Of a DNA stretch of 64,000 bases, positions 33,513 through 43,338 are shown piece by piece. Origin of the DNA: Pseudomaricurvus alkylphenolicus (GTDB lineage: Bacteria > Pseudomonadota > Gammaproteobacteria > Pseudomonadales > Cellvibrionaceae); NCBI RefSeq assembly GCF_011683955.1, contig NZ_JAAQPI010000011.1, positions 1 through 64,000 of the forward strand. The letters run 5' to 3'. The number at the start of each line of letters is the position of its first letter. Within the stretch, counting starts at the first letter, position 1. Below the pieces are notes generated by a model. It was not told the origin of the DNA. It ran no database searches and was given only the letters and a program-made list of their open reading frames with translations. The position numbers were made by a program, and so were the translations under genes.

Positions 33513-34919
33513 TTATACGGAGTAGTACATGTCGAATTCTACCGGGTGAGTGGTGTGCTCAACGCGGTAAACTTCTTCCATCTTCAGCTCGATGTAGGCG
33601 TCGATGGCGTCGTCAGTGAATACACCACCGGCAGTCAGGAACTCACGATCTTCGGCCAGGCAGTCCAGAGCTTCACGCAGAGAACCGGCAACCTGAGGAA
33701 TCTCAGCAGCTTCTTCAGCAGGCAGGTCGTACAGATCCTTGTCGGCAGCGTCGCCAGGGTGGATCTTGTTCTTAACACCGTCGATACCGGCCATCAGCAT
33801 GGCAGCGAACATCAGGTATGGGTTAGCGGTAGGATCACCGAAGCGGGCTTCGATACGCTTGCCCTTAGGAGAAGGCACGTAAGGAATACGGATGGAAGCG
33901 GAACGGTTACGGGCAGAATATGCCAGCATAACAGGGGCTTCGAAGCCGGGGATCAGACGCTTGTAGGAGTTGGTGGAAGCATTGGCGAAGGCGTTGATGG
34001 CCTTGGCGTGCTTGATGATACCACCGATGTAGTACAGAGCGGTTTCGCTCAGACCAGCGTAGGCGTCACCAGCGAACTGGTTCTCACCGTCTTTCCAGAA
34101 AGACTGGTGGCAGTGCATGCCGGAACCGTTGTCGCCAACGATAGGCTTGGGCATGAAGGTGGCAGTCTTGCCGTAAGCGTGAGCAACGTTGTGTACGCAG
34201 TACTTCAGGATCTGAACTTCGTCAGCTTTCTTAACCAGGGTGTTGAACTTGACACCGATCTCACACTGGCCAGCGGTACCTACTTCGTGGTGGTGTACTT
34301 CCACGTCCAGGCCCATCTGCTCCATAGCGGCACACATAGCGGCGCGGATGTCGTGCAGGCTGTCTACTGGAGGTACTGGGAAGTAACCACCTTTAACGCC
34401 TGGACGGTGACCCATGTTGCCGTCGTTGAAGTCGTGAGAAGTGGCCCAGGCCGCTTCTTCAGAGTTGATCTTGTAGAAAGCACCGGACATGTCGGCGCCC
34501 CACTTGATGTCATCGAATACGAAGAACTCAGGCTCAGGACCGAAGAAAGCGGTGTCACCCAGTCCAGTGGACTTCAGGTACTCTTCAGCGCGCTCGGCGA
34601 TGGAGCGGGGGTCGCGCTCGTAGCCCTGCATGGTGGAAGGCTCAACGATGTTGCAACGGATAATTACGGTAGGCTCATCGGTGAAGGGGTCCAGGATGGC
34701 AGTGCTGTCGTCTGGCATCAGGATCATGTCGGATTCGTTGATACCCTTCCAGCCTTCGATGGAGGAGCCGTCAAACATCTTGCCTTCTTCGAAGAAGTCA
34801 TCGTCAACTTCGGAAATGGGGATAGAAACGTGCTGCTCTTTACCCTTGGTGTCAGTGAAACGCAGGTCAACCCAGCGTGCTTCGCTTTCTTTGATCAGAT
34901 TCAGAGTTTTCTCTGACAT
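33513..34919 (-). CDS. glnA: Glutamine synthetase type I
   Basis: The ATG at 34919 with TTTGGAGG upstream gives 468 residues, the normal length. The protein has the beta-grasp N domain ([20 protein letters not shown]) and the metal and glutamate site motifs [11 protein letters not shown] and [10 protein letters not shown]. The adenylylation loop is [11 protein letters not shown], whose Tyr is the target of GlnE in this family. It makes glutamine from glutamate, ammonia and ATP in the cytosol. A sigma-54 promoter and NtrC sites lie upstream, tying it to the ntrB-ntrC genes downstream. Confidence 0.98.
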   Translation of the reverse strand: MSEKTLNLIKESEARWVDLRFTDTKGKEQHVSIPISEVDDDFFEEGKMFDGSSIEGWKGINESDMILMPDDSTAILDPFTDEPTVIIRCNIVEPSTMQGYERDPRSIAERAEEYLKSTGLGDTAFFGPEPEFFVFDDIKWGADMSGAFYKINSEEAAWATSHDFNDGNMGHRPGVKGGYFPVPPVDSLHDIRAAMCAAMEQMGLDVEVHHHEVGTAGQCEIGVKFNTLVKKADEVQILKYCVHNVAHAYGKTATFMPKPIVGDNGSGMHCHQSFWKDGENQFAGDAYAGLSETALYYIGGIIKHAKAINAFANASTNSYKRLIPGFEAPVMLAYSARNRSASIRIPYVPSPKGKRIEARFGDPTANPYLMFAAMLMAGIDGVKNKIHPGDAADKDLYDLPAEEAAEIPQVAGSLREALDCLAEDREFLTAGGVFTDDAIDAYIELKMEEVYRVEHTTHPVEFDMYYSV

Positions 34920-35072
34920 GTGGATGCCTCCAAAATGGCCTAGCCAAGACGAAATTAACAATTTATTGGGAAAAAGCCTTCCTCGTGTCCTTCTTCGTGA
35001 GACCGCGGGAAGTCAGCCACGCATTCTTCACGTTTTATCTGCAGGACGCAAGAGAGAGTGAGCGATAACAGG

Positions 35073-35087
35073 GCAAATTGTATGCCA
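35073..35087 (-). promoter_or_regulatory. Sigma-54 promoter of glnA
   Basis: On the minus strand the sequence reads TGGCATACAATTTGC. It has GG at -24 and GC at -12 separated by ten bases, matching TGGCACG-N4-TTGC with two mismatches outside the invariant positions. Transcription would start near 35061, giving a leader of about 140 bases before glnA. Confidence 0.8.
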
Positions 35088-35161
35088 GTGTTAAATATTG
35101 GGTGAAATCGCCGCAACCGCTGTAATTACAAGGGCTTAGGAGCCACCTTAAAATTTCCATA

Positions 35162-35208
35162 TGCACCAGAGTGGTGCTGGAATTAGAGTGTAGACCCAAA
35201 ATGGTGCA
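35162..35208. promoter_or_regulatory. NtrC enhancer sites upstream of glnA
   Basis: TGCACCAGAGTGGTGCT at 35162-35178 matches the NtrC consensus TGCACC-N5-GGTGCA at 11 of 12 half-site positions. A weaker partner, AGACCCAAAATGGTGCA at 35192-35208, lies 30 bases further upstream, near an integral number of helical turns. Both sit about 75-120 bases upstream of the sigma-54 promoter, the normal place for an NtrC enhancer. Confidence 0.8.
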
Positions 35209-35422
35209 TTTGCAGCCAGGGTATGGAAATTCCGTGAAATTGATGGATTTTCAGGAGGAAATCAGACGCTAAATAGCAGTCGGGCAAAGGGAAAACTCCC
35301 TGCCGTAAGGTTAGACTGTGACTATGCGGTGGCATTTTCACCTGCGTGTTGGCGTTGGTTGCTTTATAATCGCGCGCCCGCGGTCCCCCTCAACACACTC
35401 ATCTGTACTGGTTGTCATTACT

Positions 35423-36880
35423 ATGCATTTTCTCGTCAAACTGTTTCCGGAAATCACCATCAAAAGTGCGCCGGTGCGTAAGCGCTTTATCCGCCACTTG
35501 CGAGAGAACCTGAAAGAGCTGTTCAAGGGGCTCGAGTTTCCGGTAACCGTCACCCGGGATTGGGACAAGATCGACGTACTCTCAGAGCGGAACGATGCTC
35601 AAGCCAAGGCCCAAGTGGCGGAGATCCTGTCAAATACACCGGGTATCGCTCATTTCTCACTGGTGCACAGCTTTCCTCTGGTTGATGAAGAGGACGTGTT
35701 CCAGAAAACCAAGTCCATATGGGGGGATGCTCTGAAGGGTAAGACCTTCTGTGTGCGTATCAAGCGCCAGGGGGACCACGACTTCACCTCCACCGACATG
35801 GAGCGCTATGTCGGTGGAGGCCTGAATCAGCATACCGAGGCGGCTGGGGTCCGGCTTAAGGATCCGGACATCACCGTGCGTTTGGAAATCAAGCGCAATC
35901 AGGTTCACGTGATCGAGGAGCAAACTCCGGGGCTGGGGGGATTCCCGCTCGGTAGCCAGGAGCCCGTACTGTCTCTGATTTCCGGTGGTTTTGATTCAAC
36001 GGTTTCCAGCTATCTGACCATTAAGCGCGGCATTCGCACCCATTTCTGCTTCTTTAACCTTGGTGGCCGTGCCCACGAAGTAGGTGTGAAGGAAGTGGCG
36101 TACTACCTGTGGAAGAAATATGGTGCTTCGCACCGGGTGATGTTTGTCACTGTGCCTTTTGAAGATGTGGTAGCCGAAATCCTGGAAAAGGTGGAAAACT
36201 CACAGATGGGGGTGGTACTCAAACGCATGATGCTGAGGGCCGCCACTCAAGTGGCCAAAGAGATGGAGATTCCTGCACTGGTCACAGGTGAGGCGGTGGC
36301 GCAGGTATCCAGCCAGACGTTGACCAATTTGACCGTGATCGACAGCGTTACCGACACATTGGTACTGCGACCGCTGATCACCATGGATAAGGGCGACATT
36401 ATTAACACCGCCCGCAAGATTGGCACCGAGGACTTTGCTGCCGCTATGCCGGAGTACTGTGGCGTGATTTCGCGTAAGCCGACAACCCGTGCCCAGGAGG
36501 AAAAGGTCTCGGCAGAGGAAGGTAACTTCGACTTCGCGGTGCTTGATCGAGCTATCGAAACCCGCCGTATGGTGGGCATTGACCAGGTGATTGACGATTT
36601 GGAACCAGAGGTTCAGGTCGAGGTACAAGAGCAGGTGCAGGCCCGGCAGGTGGTCATTGATGTTCGCCACCCCGACGAAGAAGAACTCAAACCCCTGCAG
36701 CTTGAAGGCATCGACGTGCTTAAGATCCCCTTCTATCGTCTCAGCAATGAATTTAGTCGCCTGGACGCGGGTACCGAATACCTGCTGTATTGTGAGAAAG
36801 GCATTATGAGCCAGCTCCACGCGGCCAATCTCAAGGATGCCGGCTACCAGAATCTGGGCGTCTATCGGCCCGCAAAATAA
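35423..36880 (+). CDS. thiI: tRNA 4-thiouridine synthase ThiI with rhodanese domain
   Basis: The ATG at 35423 gives 485 residues, close to the E. coli protein; the frame upstream is leader. An N-terminal ferredoxin-like and THUMP region is followed by the PP-loop ATP motif SGGFDSTVSS and the adenylation domain with PEYCGVISRKPTTRA. The C-terminal rhodanese domain carries EYLLYCEKGIMSQLHA, whose Cys carries the persulfide. The enzyme makes 4-thiouridine in tRNA and supplies sulfur for the thiazole of thiamine. The gene is divergent from glnA, as often seen in gammaproteobacteria. Confidence 0.97.
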   Translation: MHFLVKLFPEITIKSAPVRKRFIRHLRENLKELFKGLEFPVTVTRDWDKIDVLSERNDAQAKAQVAEILSNTPGIAHFSLVHSFPLVDEEDVFQKTKSIWGDALKGKTFCVRIKRQGDHDFTSTDMERYVGGGLNQHTEAAGVRLKDPDITVRLEIKRNQVHVIEEQTPGLGGFPLGSQEPVLSLISGGFDSTVSSYLTIKRGIRTHFCFFNLGGRAHEVGVKEVAYYLWKKYGASHRVMFVTVPFEDVVAEILEKVENSQMGVVLKRMMLRAATQVAKEMEIPALVTGEAVAQVSSQTLTNLTVIDSVTDTLVLRPLITMDKGDIINTARKIGTEDFAAAMPEYCGVISRKPTTRAQEEKVSAEEGNFDFAVLDRAIETRRMVGIDQVIDDLEPEVQVEVQEQVQARQVVIDVRHPDEEELKPLQLEGIDVLKIPFYRLSNEFSRLDAGTEYLLYCEKGIMSQLHAANLKDAGYQNLGVYRPAK

Positions 36881-36901
36881 CCAGAAAGGACGGTATATGC
36901 T

Positions 36902-36920
36902 CCGCACCATAACGGTGCGG
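36902..36920 (+). other. Hairpin after thiI
   Basis: CCGCACC and GGTGCGG form a perfect seven-base stem with loop ATAAC, 21 bases after the thiI stop. The sequence downstream is not T-rich, so it is at best a weak terminator. Confidence 0.4.
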
Positions 36921-36979
36921 CGATCGTTGTCCTAGATTGCGTTTGTCCTCACCCGGTAAGCTGGGTAAAGTAACTGCCT

Positions 36980-36985
36980 TATAAT
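36980..36985 (+). promoter_or_regulatory. Possible -10 box for the GGDEF/EAL gene
   Basis: A perfect TATAAT lies 19 bases before the ATG at 37005. No good -35 match is seen at the right distance, so the assignment is tentative. Confidence 0.3.
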
Positions 36986-37004
36986 AATGACAACTGGCGA
37001 TTGA

Positions 37005-39440
37005 ATGGGGCTGAGAACAAAACTACTGGTCATGTTGCTGGGACTGCTGCTGTTTCCGCTGGCGGTGCTAAGCGGCGGTGCTTACTGGTACTTTGAAAAC
37101 AAGCTGCAAAAAGAAGCCCTAAGCTACCTGAACAATATCGTGGGTCAGTTGATCCTCAACGCCCGCACTGAGCTTGAGCGGCCCCGTCTGGCTGCGGAGC
37201 AGTTAGCAGTAGACCCGCGTATGACAGGCCATCTTGGTGATATTCGGGTCAGTCGCGCGGCGGTCACCGACCGCTTGCGGGCTTTCCAAATGCTCAATCC
37301 TTCCATTCAGCATATTTCCCTGCACGATCATCGTGGTCGACTGCGTGCCCAACAGGCGTTGCCCGGTGGCGGTTTGTCTGGCTCTGCGTTGGAAGACATG
37401 CGTATGTTTGGTGGTCTCTACCCGGATCAATTGGAACAACAGCTGCTGAATGAGGGGCATCTCGGTGAACTGGTCAGCTTGGATGATGGCAGCAGCGCGC
37501 TCAGGATTGCGGTCGCAGTGACCAACCGAGCGGGCAATCAGTTGCTTGGCTACCTGCTCCTGACCACCAGCATGGGTGGTCTGGAGAAGATGATTTTCGA
37601 GAACGACACCCGTACCACCCGCTTCTTCTTTATAGATGCACAGGGTGCGCTCTTGGCCAAATCCGAGGGCATCACCTTTACCGTGCTGCCCAAGTCAGCA
37701 CTCGCAGGTACCAATGAAGAAACCAGCGAGGGGCAGCGTTACTCTGAGGTGGAGTTGGCGGGGGTTTCCTACCTGCTCAATCTACGCCGGGTTAATGACG
37801 GCATCTGGCTCGGTTCCATGATTGACTTGGATGCCATCACCATCAGCAGTCTGGATTTTCTCTATGTGCTGATTCCGGCTACCGCAGTATTGTTTTCAGT
37901 GATTGGCTTTGTTCTCTACCTGAGGGTGGCTCGGGACATTATCAAACCCATTGATCGCCTTATCGATGCCACCCGCGATATCTCCAAGGGGCAGTTCCAG
38001 CCGCGGATTGATATTGACTCCAATGACGAGCTGGGGGAACTGGCCCAGGCATTCCGGGTGATGGGTGTACAGCTTAACGACACTAATGAAAAGGTCATGC
38101 AGCTGGCCTTTTACGACCCCCTCACTCGATTGCCCAACCGTAACACCCTCAAGCTGACTCTAAAATCGATGATCGAGCAGGCCGAGAGAAATAAAATGCT
38201 TCTGGCGGTGCTGTTTATCGATCTGGATGATTTTAAGAAAGTGAATGACCGCCTCGGGCACGAAGCCGGGGATGAGCTGTTGGTGCAAATCGGGCAGCGT
38301 TTGCAAAAGCGTTTGCGCGGCGGGGATATGATTGCGGGTACCTCTCGGGACGAGCTGCCCGAGCAGGTGATCAGCCGGCGCGGCGGTGACGAGTTTAATG
38401 CCCTGATCAATCAAGTGCGTCACCCCAGGGAGGCGGCGCTGGTGGCCGAGCGTCTGATTACGGATATTAATGAGCCTGTGATGCTGGGGGGCAGCCCGGT
38501 CAGCGTCGGCGCCAGCGTGGGCGTGGCGCTGTACCCTCAGGATGGCAAGGATCCGGATACTCTGCTGCGCCACGCCGACATGGCGATGTACGAAGCCAAA
38601 AACCTGGGCAAGAACAAGTACTATCTGTTCACCGAGGCGATTAACACCCAGGTACACCAACGTCTGGAGCTGGAGCAGAATATTGCCAAGGGGCTGGTGA
38701 ACAATGAATTCCAGTTGTACTACCAGCCCAAGGTGGATCTGAAAACCATGCGTGTGGCTGGGTTCGAGGCTTTGATTCGTTGGATTGACCCCGAAAAGGG
38801 CATGATCTCTCCGGCCGAATTTATCCCGGTGGCAGAAGAGTCCAATCTGATCCACGATCTGGGCCGCTGGGTGATGGCAGAAGCTCTGCATCAGCTGCAG
38901 CTTTGGGAGTCCGAACTGCCGATGGGCCTTCGCATCGCCATCAATGTCTCCGCCCGGCAGATGGCACAGGAGAACTTTGCCGAACAGATTATCAGCCTGG
39001 CCCAGCAGTTTGGTGTGCCCCTGACCCGGTTGGAGATTGAACTGACGGAGACCAGCATCCTGACCGACGAAATCCTGGTCAAGCAGCATCTCTATGCCCT
39101 GCGTACTGCAGGGGTTAAGGTGAGTCTGGATGATTTCGGCACCGGCTATTCCTCTTTGACGTTTCTGCGCAACCTGCCCATCGACAGCGTCAAGATCGAT
39201 CGCAGCTTTGTCATGCGCCTGGCTCAGGACAGTGAATCCCAGGCGATAGTGCTGTCGGTGCTGGAGCTGTGTGACAAGTTGTCGCTGGAGACCGTGGCCG
39301 AAGGGGTGGAAACCCCGGACCAGCTGACCTTTCTGGCCGCCAATGACTGCACTGAGGGGCAGGGGTACCTGTTCGCCCGGCCATTGCCTGCCGACGATGT
39401 ACTCAAATTTCTTCAGGCGCCGGAATACCTCGCTCTCTAA
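37005..39440 (+). CDS. Membrane-bound GGDEF-EAL protein with periplasmic sensor
   Basis: The 811-residue protein has an N-terminal membrane helix (8-28), a periplasmic Cache-like sensor region (about 35-280) and a second helix (285-310). A HAMP domain follows (310-365; PIDRLIDATRDISKGQFQPR). The GGDEF domain (about 375-535) has an intact RRGGDEF near 456-462. The EAL domain (about 550-800) has FEALIRW near 587 and later DDFGTGYSS. Both catalytic motifs are intact, so it could make and degrade cyclic-di-GMP, with one activity usually dominating. It is soon after thiI but probably has its own promoter. The signal sensed is unknown. Confidence 0.93.
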   Translation: MGLRTKLLVMLLGLLLFPLAVLSGGAYWYFENKLQKEALSYLNNIVGQLILNARTELERPRLAAEQLAVDPRMTGHLGDIRVSRAAVTDRLRAFQMLNPSIQHISLHDHRGRLRAQQALPGGGLSGSALEDMRMFGGLYPDQLEQQLLNEGHLGELVSLDDGSSALRIAVAVTNRAGNQLLGYLLLTTSMGGLEKMIFENDTRTTRFFFIDAQGALLAKSEGITFTVLPKSALAGTNEETSEGQRYSEVELAGVSYLLNLRRVNDGIWLGSMIDLDAITISSLDFLYVLIPATAVLFSVIGFVLYLRVARDIIKPIDRLIDATRDISKGQFQPRIDIDSNDELGELAQAFRVMGVQLNDTNEKVMQLAFYDPLTRLPNRNTLKLTLKSMIEQAERNKMLLAVLFIDLDDFKKVNDRLGHEAGDELLVQIGQRLQKRLRGGDMIAGTSRDELPEQVISRRGGDEFNALINQVRHPREAALVAERLITDINEPVMLGGSPVSVGASVGVALYPQDGKDPDTLLRHADMAMYEAKNLGKNKYYLFTEAINTQVHQRLELEQNIAKGLVNNEFQLYYQPKVDLKTMRVAGFEALIRWIDPEKGMISPAEFIPVAEESNLIHDLGRWVMAEALHQLQLWESELPMGLRIAINVSARQMAQENFAEQIISLAQQFGVPLTRLEIELTETSILTDEILVKQHLYALRTAGVKVSLDDFGTGYSSLTFLRNLPIDSVKIDRSFVMRLAQDSESQAIVLSVLELCDKLSLETVAEGVETPDQLTFLAANDCTEGQGYLFARPLPADDVLKFLQAPEYLAL

Positions 39441-39621
39441 GGGGCTACCCATATCGTCACAATAGGGAATTAGGCTACTTCACAGTCCGGCAGTGTCCGG
39501 CATGCCGCTAACGGATGCGGGCGCCAGCCGCATCAGTTATAATCCCGCACCATTTTTTAACGGCCCTGTTGTTGACTGTCCTGTTTCAGCCCCTGGCTCG
39601 GCCCGCACTGAGAATCCCGTT

Positions 39622-41430
39622 GTGATCGAAAAACTCCGTAATATCGCCATTATTGCCCACGTAGACCACGGCAAGACGACCCTGGTAGACAAACTTTTGA
39701 GCCAATCCGGCACGTTGGACCGCAAAGACGAAGGTGCTGAGCGCATCATGGACTCCAACGACCAGGAGAAGGAACGCGGGATTACCATCCTGGCGAAAAA
39801 CACGGCCATCAGCTGGAACGATTACCGCATTAACATCGTGGATACTCCGGGGCACGCCGACTTCGGTGGTGAGGTGGAGCGGGTTCTGTCTATGGTGGAC
39901 TCGGTACTGTTGCTGGTTGACGCCGTTGATGGCCCCATGCCCCAGACCCGTTTTGTAACCTCCAAGGCGTTTGAGCAGGGTCTGAAGCCCATTGTTGTGA
40001 TTAACAAGATTGACCGTCCGGGTGCCCGCCCCGATTGGGTCATGGATCAGGTGTTTGATCTGTTCGACAGCCTGGGAGCGACCGACGAGCAGCTGGACTT
40101 CCCTGTGATTTATGCCTCCGCCATCAATGGTATTGCCGGTGACGACCCGGAAGAAATGGCAGAGGACATGACGCCGCTGTACCAAATGATTGTCGATCGC
40201 GTGCCCGCCCCGGACGTCGACCCGGAGGGTAACTTCCAGATGCAGGTTTCCGCCCTGGATTACGACAGCTATGTGGGTGTTATCGGTGTGGGTCGTATCA
40301 CCCGCGGTACGCTCAAGCCCAATCAGCAGGTGGTGGTTAAGTCGTCCAGTGGTGAAGAGCGCAAGGGCAAGGTGTTGAACGTGAAGGGCTATCTGGGTCT
40401 GGATCGCGTCGAGACCGAGTTGGCCACAGCCGGTGATATTGTGTGTATTAACGGTATCGATGGTCTGAGTATTTCGGACACGCTGTGTGATCCGGAGCAT
40501 GTTGAGGCGTTGCCGGCACTGAGCGTGGATGAGCCTACGGTCAGCATGACGTTTATGGTGAACGATTCCCCATTCGCCGGACTGGAAGGCAAGTTTGTTA
40601 CCTCTCGCAATATCAAGGAACGCCTGGATCAAGAATTGATTCACAATGTGGCGCTGCGGGTCGAGCAGGGTGACAGTGCGGATAAGTTTATTGTATCCGG
40701 CCGCGGTGAGTTGCATCTCTCGGTTCTGATTGAAACCATGCGCCGCGAAGGTTTTGAGATGGGTATTTCCCGTCCTGAGGTGGTTCAGCGTGAGGTGGAC
40801 GGTGAGATCCAGGAGCCTTATGAGCAGGTGGTGATTGATGTTGAGGAGCAGCATCAGGGCGCCATCATGGAAGAGTTGGGTTTGCGCAAGGCTGAGCTGA
40901 CGAATATGGAGCCGGATGGCAAGGGTCGTATTCGTTTGGAGTTTATGGCGCCGTCTCGCGGGCTGATTGGTTTCCGTGGTTTGTTCCTGACGTTGACGTC
41001 GGGCTCCGGGATCATGACCAGTATTTTTGATCACTATGGCCCGGTGAAAGAGGGTGAGGTGGTGAGTCGTCAGAACGGTGTTCTGGTGAGTATGGTTAAG
41101 GGTAAGACGCTGTCTTATGCACTCTATACCTTGCAGGATCGCGGCCGTCTGTTTCTGGGGCACGCTGTTGAGGTGTATGAGGGGCAGATTATTGGTATCC
41201 ATTCCCGCTCGAACGATTTGGTGGTGAATCCGACCAAGGGCAAGCAGCTGACGAATGTGCGTGCTTCCGGTACGGATGAGGCACTGACTCTGGTGCCGCC
41301 GATTCGTCACACGTTGGAGCAGGCGTTGGAGTTTATTGAGGATGATGAGCTGGTGGAAGTGACTCCCGAGAGCATTCGTTTGCGCAAGAAACTGTTGAAA
41401 GAGAACGAGCGTAAGCGGGCCAAGAAGTAA
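39622..41430 (+). CDS. typA: Ribosome-associated GTPase TypA/BipA
   Basis: A GTG at 39622 gives 602 residues, near the 607 of E. coli BipA; the longer frame from 39493 is unrelated leader. The GTPase motifs are clear: G1 AHVDHGKTT (residues 12-20), G3 DTPGHADF and G4 [10 protein letters not shown]. Beta-barrel, EF-G-like domains and the BipA-specific C-terminal domain follow ([20 protein letters not shown]). It binds ribosomes and supports 50S assembly and growth at low temperature or under stress. It has no obvious operon partners. Confidence 0.97.
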   Translation: MIEKLRNIAIIAHVDHGKTTLVDKLLSQSGTLDRKDEGAERIMDSNDQEKERGITILAKNTAISWNDYRINIVDTPGHADFGGEVERVLSMVDSVLLLVDAVDGPMPQTRFVTSKAFEQGLKPIVVINKIDRPGARPDWVMDQVFDLFDSLGATDEQLDFPVIYASAINGIAGDDPEEMAEDMTPLYQMIVDRVPAPDVDPEGNFQMQVSALDYDSYVGVIGVGRITRGTLKPNQQVVVKSSSGEERKGKVLNVKGYLGLDRVETELATAGDIVCINGIDGLSISDTLCDPEHVEALPALSVDEPTVSMTFMVNDSPFAGLEGKFVTSRNIKERLDQELIHNVALRVEQGDSADKFIVSGRGELHLSVLIETMRREGFEMGISRPEVVQREVDGEIQEPYEQVVIDVEEQHQGAIMEELGLRKAELTNMEPDGKGRIRLEFMAPSRGLIGFRGLFLTLTSGSGIMTSIFDHYGPVKEGEVVSRQNGVLVSMVKGKTLSYALYTLQDRGRLFLGHAVEVYEGQIIGIHSRSNDLVVNPTKGKQLTNVRASGTDEALTLVPPIRHTLEQALEFIEDDELVEVTPESIRLRKKLLKENERKRAKK

Positions 41431-41543
41431 TTGGCTCCCTGACCACATAAACGAATATCTTCCTGTCTTATCTTTCAGTCCGTTTTGTGCCATAACCGGT
41501 CTTAGAAATTCGCAGGATTGGTACTCTGACGGCGTTGTTTATG

Positions 41544-41730
41544 CGTAGGGCGGATTAGGCGCTTGCGCCGTAATCCGCCGGTTCTGCCGGAGATGTTCGT
41601 TGGCTGCGGCCCGGTTTTTAACACCCTTGAATATGCCTGCAACAGGTGATTTGTACACGGCCGCCGCCAATTTAAACCTTCGGCGGATCGGTGGATTACG
41701 AAGCGCAAAGCGCTTCTAATCCACCCTACG
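41544..41730. repeat. Inverted pair of short palindromic repeats (BIME-like)
   Basis: A 37-base palindrome at 41544-41580 (starts CGTAGGGCGGATTAGGC and returns through GTAATCCGCCG) faces a second copy at 41690-41730 in the opposite orientation (GGTGGATTACGAAGC to CTAATCCACCCTACG). About 110 bases separate them. Related copies are at 53621 and 56323-56437. The layout is that of REP elements arranged as an inverted pair; no transposase is present. Confidence 0.75.
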
Positions 41731-41971
41731 TCGTGCGGCCGTTGCGGACATTATCGAACGCCCATGGTGCCCTGAACCAGGATTATGAACTTCCGGTTAT
41801 GGCACGTTGCTGTAGGTCAGATTACACTTGGTTCCTGAGTGTGCAATCCTTGCCGCAATTTTCGACGATGACGAAAACAGATGATCTGGATGGCGTAATC
41901 ATTGATCGTCATTTTAGTGTCATAAACCCATCTTATTGTCGTCCCGCCAACTTTCACTGTGGGAACTAACG

Positions 41972-43330
41972 GTGCTGAATTCTATTAAGCGACCTTTGTT
42001 GTTTTGTTTAACAGCGGCTTTCTTGTCGATTGGGCTGTCCCCGATGGCCTTCGCTTCTCTTGCCAAATTTCCCGATGCCACTTCCGGTAAGTTGTTCCAG
42101 GTGAGTGGATCAAACACGGTTGGTGCCAGTCTGATGAAAAGCCTGTTGGTTAATTACCTAGAAGCCAAGGGGGCGTCGAAAGTGCGTGTTGTACCTCTAT
42201 CGACGGAGAATGAGTATCGTGTCGAGGGGCTCGTGAAGGGGCTGCCGGTGTTTGTAGAGGTGGCAGCACACGGATCGAGTACCGGTTTTAAAGCGTTGTT
42301 GGGCAGCAGCACAGATATTGCGATGTCGTCGAGGCCGATTAAGGGCAAAGAGGTGGATGGTCTTGCGGGCTTCGGTAATATGCGCAGTTTTGACGCAGAG
42401 CATGTGATTGCCATTGATGGGTTGGCGGTGGTGGTGCATCGCAATAATCCTGTGCAACAGCTGAATCTGGATCAGTTGGCCGCGATTTTTTCGGGGCAGA
42501 TCAGCAACTGGCGTGAGGTGGGTGGCGATAACCGGGTCATCAGTCTTTATGCCCGCGATGACAAGTCGGGTACCTGGGATACGTTTAAGAGTCTGGTATT
42601 GCGTAAGAAGGTGAAATTGTCGTCTGACGCACGCCGGTTTGAGTCGAATGATGAGCTGTCGGATTTGGTTTCCGGGGACGTTGGCGGCATTGGTTTTGTG
42701 GGCTTGGCGTCGGTGCGAAGTTCTCGCGCGCTGTTGGTGTCGGATGTCGGCACTCAAGCGTTGGTGCCGGAGAAGGTGAGCGTGGCGACGGAGGATTATC
42801 CGTTATCCCGCCGATTGTTTTTGTATACGCCACCTCAGCAGTCGATGCCGTTTATCCGCGAATTTATCGGTTTTATTCAAACGGACGAAGGTCAGCAGCA
42901 GGTGCAGGAGACCGGTTTCGTTTCTCAGGTATTGATTACCACGCCGGTGCCAGAGGTACGACGGGGGCCTCGGGAGTATCTGGAATTAACTCAGGGGGCG
43001 CAGCGGCTGTCGGTGAATTTTCGTTTTGATCAGGGCAGTGCCCGGCTCGACAATAAGGCGCAGCAGGATATTCAACGCCTGGTGGCTTATATGAGTCGCG
43101 AGGAGAATCAGGGCAAGCGCCTGACGTTGATCGGTTTTGGCGATGCGAAACAGACCCAGGCGCGGGCTATGGTGCTGTCAAAATTGCGGGCGGTGGCAGT
43201 GAAGTCGGCACTACGTAAAGTTGGCATCTCCACTGCACCGGTGGCGGGGTTTGGTGCTTATTTGCCTGTCGCTGCCAATAGCGGCAGTGGAAAAGTGAAA
43301 AACCGCCGCGTTGAGGTCTGGGTAAACTGA
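41972..43330 (+). CDS. PstS-like binding domain fused to an OmpA-like domain
   Basis: A GTG at 41972 gives 452 residues; a TTG at 41936 is an alternative. A signal peptide (ending MAFA) is followed by a PstS-like periplasmic phosphate-binding fold (about 40-315; VSGSNTVGASL, LIARQD-type segment YARDDKSGTWDTFKSL). From about 340 an OmpA-C-like domain follows (LSVNFRFDQGSARLDNKAQQ ... NRRVEVW), which binds peptidoglycan. The combination suggests a wall-tethered phosphate- or anion-binding protein. No pst transporter genes adjoin it. It is convergent with the diguanylate cyclase gene eight bases on. Confidence 0.85.
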   Translation: MLNSIKRPLLFCLTAAFLSIGLSPMAFASLAKFPDATSGKLFQVSGSNTVGASLMKSLLVNYLEAKGASKVRVVPLSTENEYRVEGLVKGLPVFVEVAAHGSSTGFKALLGSSTDIAMSSRPIKGKEVDGLAGFGNMRSFDAEHVIAIDGLAVVVHRNNPVQQLNLDQLAAIFSGQISNWREVGGDNRVISLYARDDKSGTWDTFKSLVLRKKVKLSSDARRFESNDELSDLVSGDVGGIGFVGLASVRSSRALLVSDVGTQALVPEKVSVATEDYPLSRRLFLYTPPQQSMPFIREFIGFIQTDEGQQQVQETGFVSQVLITTPVPEVRRGPREYLELTQGAQRLSVNFRFDQGSARLDNKAQQDIQRLVAYMSREENQGKRLTLIGFGDAKQTQARAMVLSKLRAVAVKSALRKVGISTAPVAGFGAYLPVAANSGSGKVKNRRVEVWVN

Positions 43331-43338
43331 TTTAATGG

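Noticed and set aside
33546-34916. 456-codon open frame antisense to glnA
   Set aside because: It is a shadow of strong codon bias in glnA, and glutamine synthetase motifs are complete on the minus strand.
39493-39621. N-terminal extension of typA from an ATG at 39493
   Set aside because: The GTG at 39622 leads straight into the conserved TypA start ([17 protein letters not shown]), and the extension looks like leader sequence.
39586-41493. 635-codon open frame antisense to typA
   Set aside because: It is a long antisense shadow of typA; its composition is rich in His, Leu and Gln and has no domain order.
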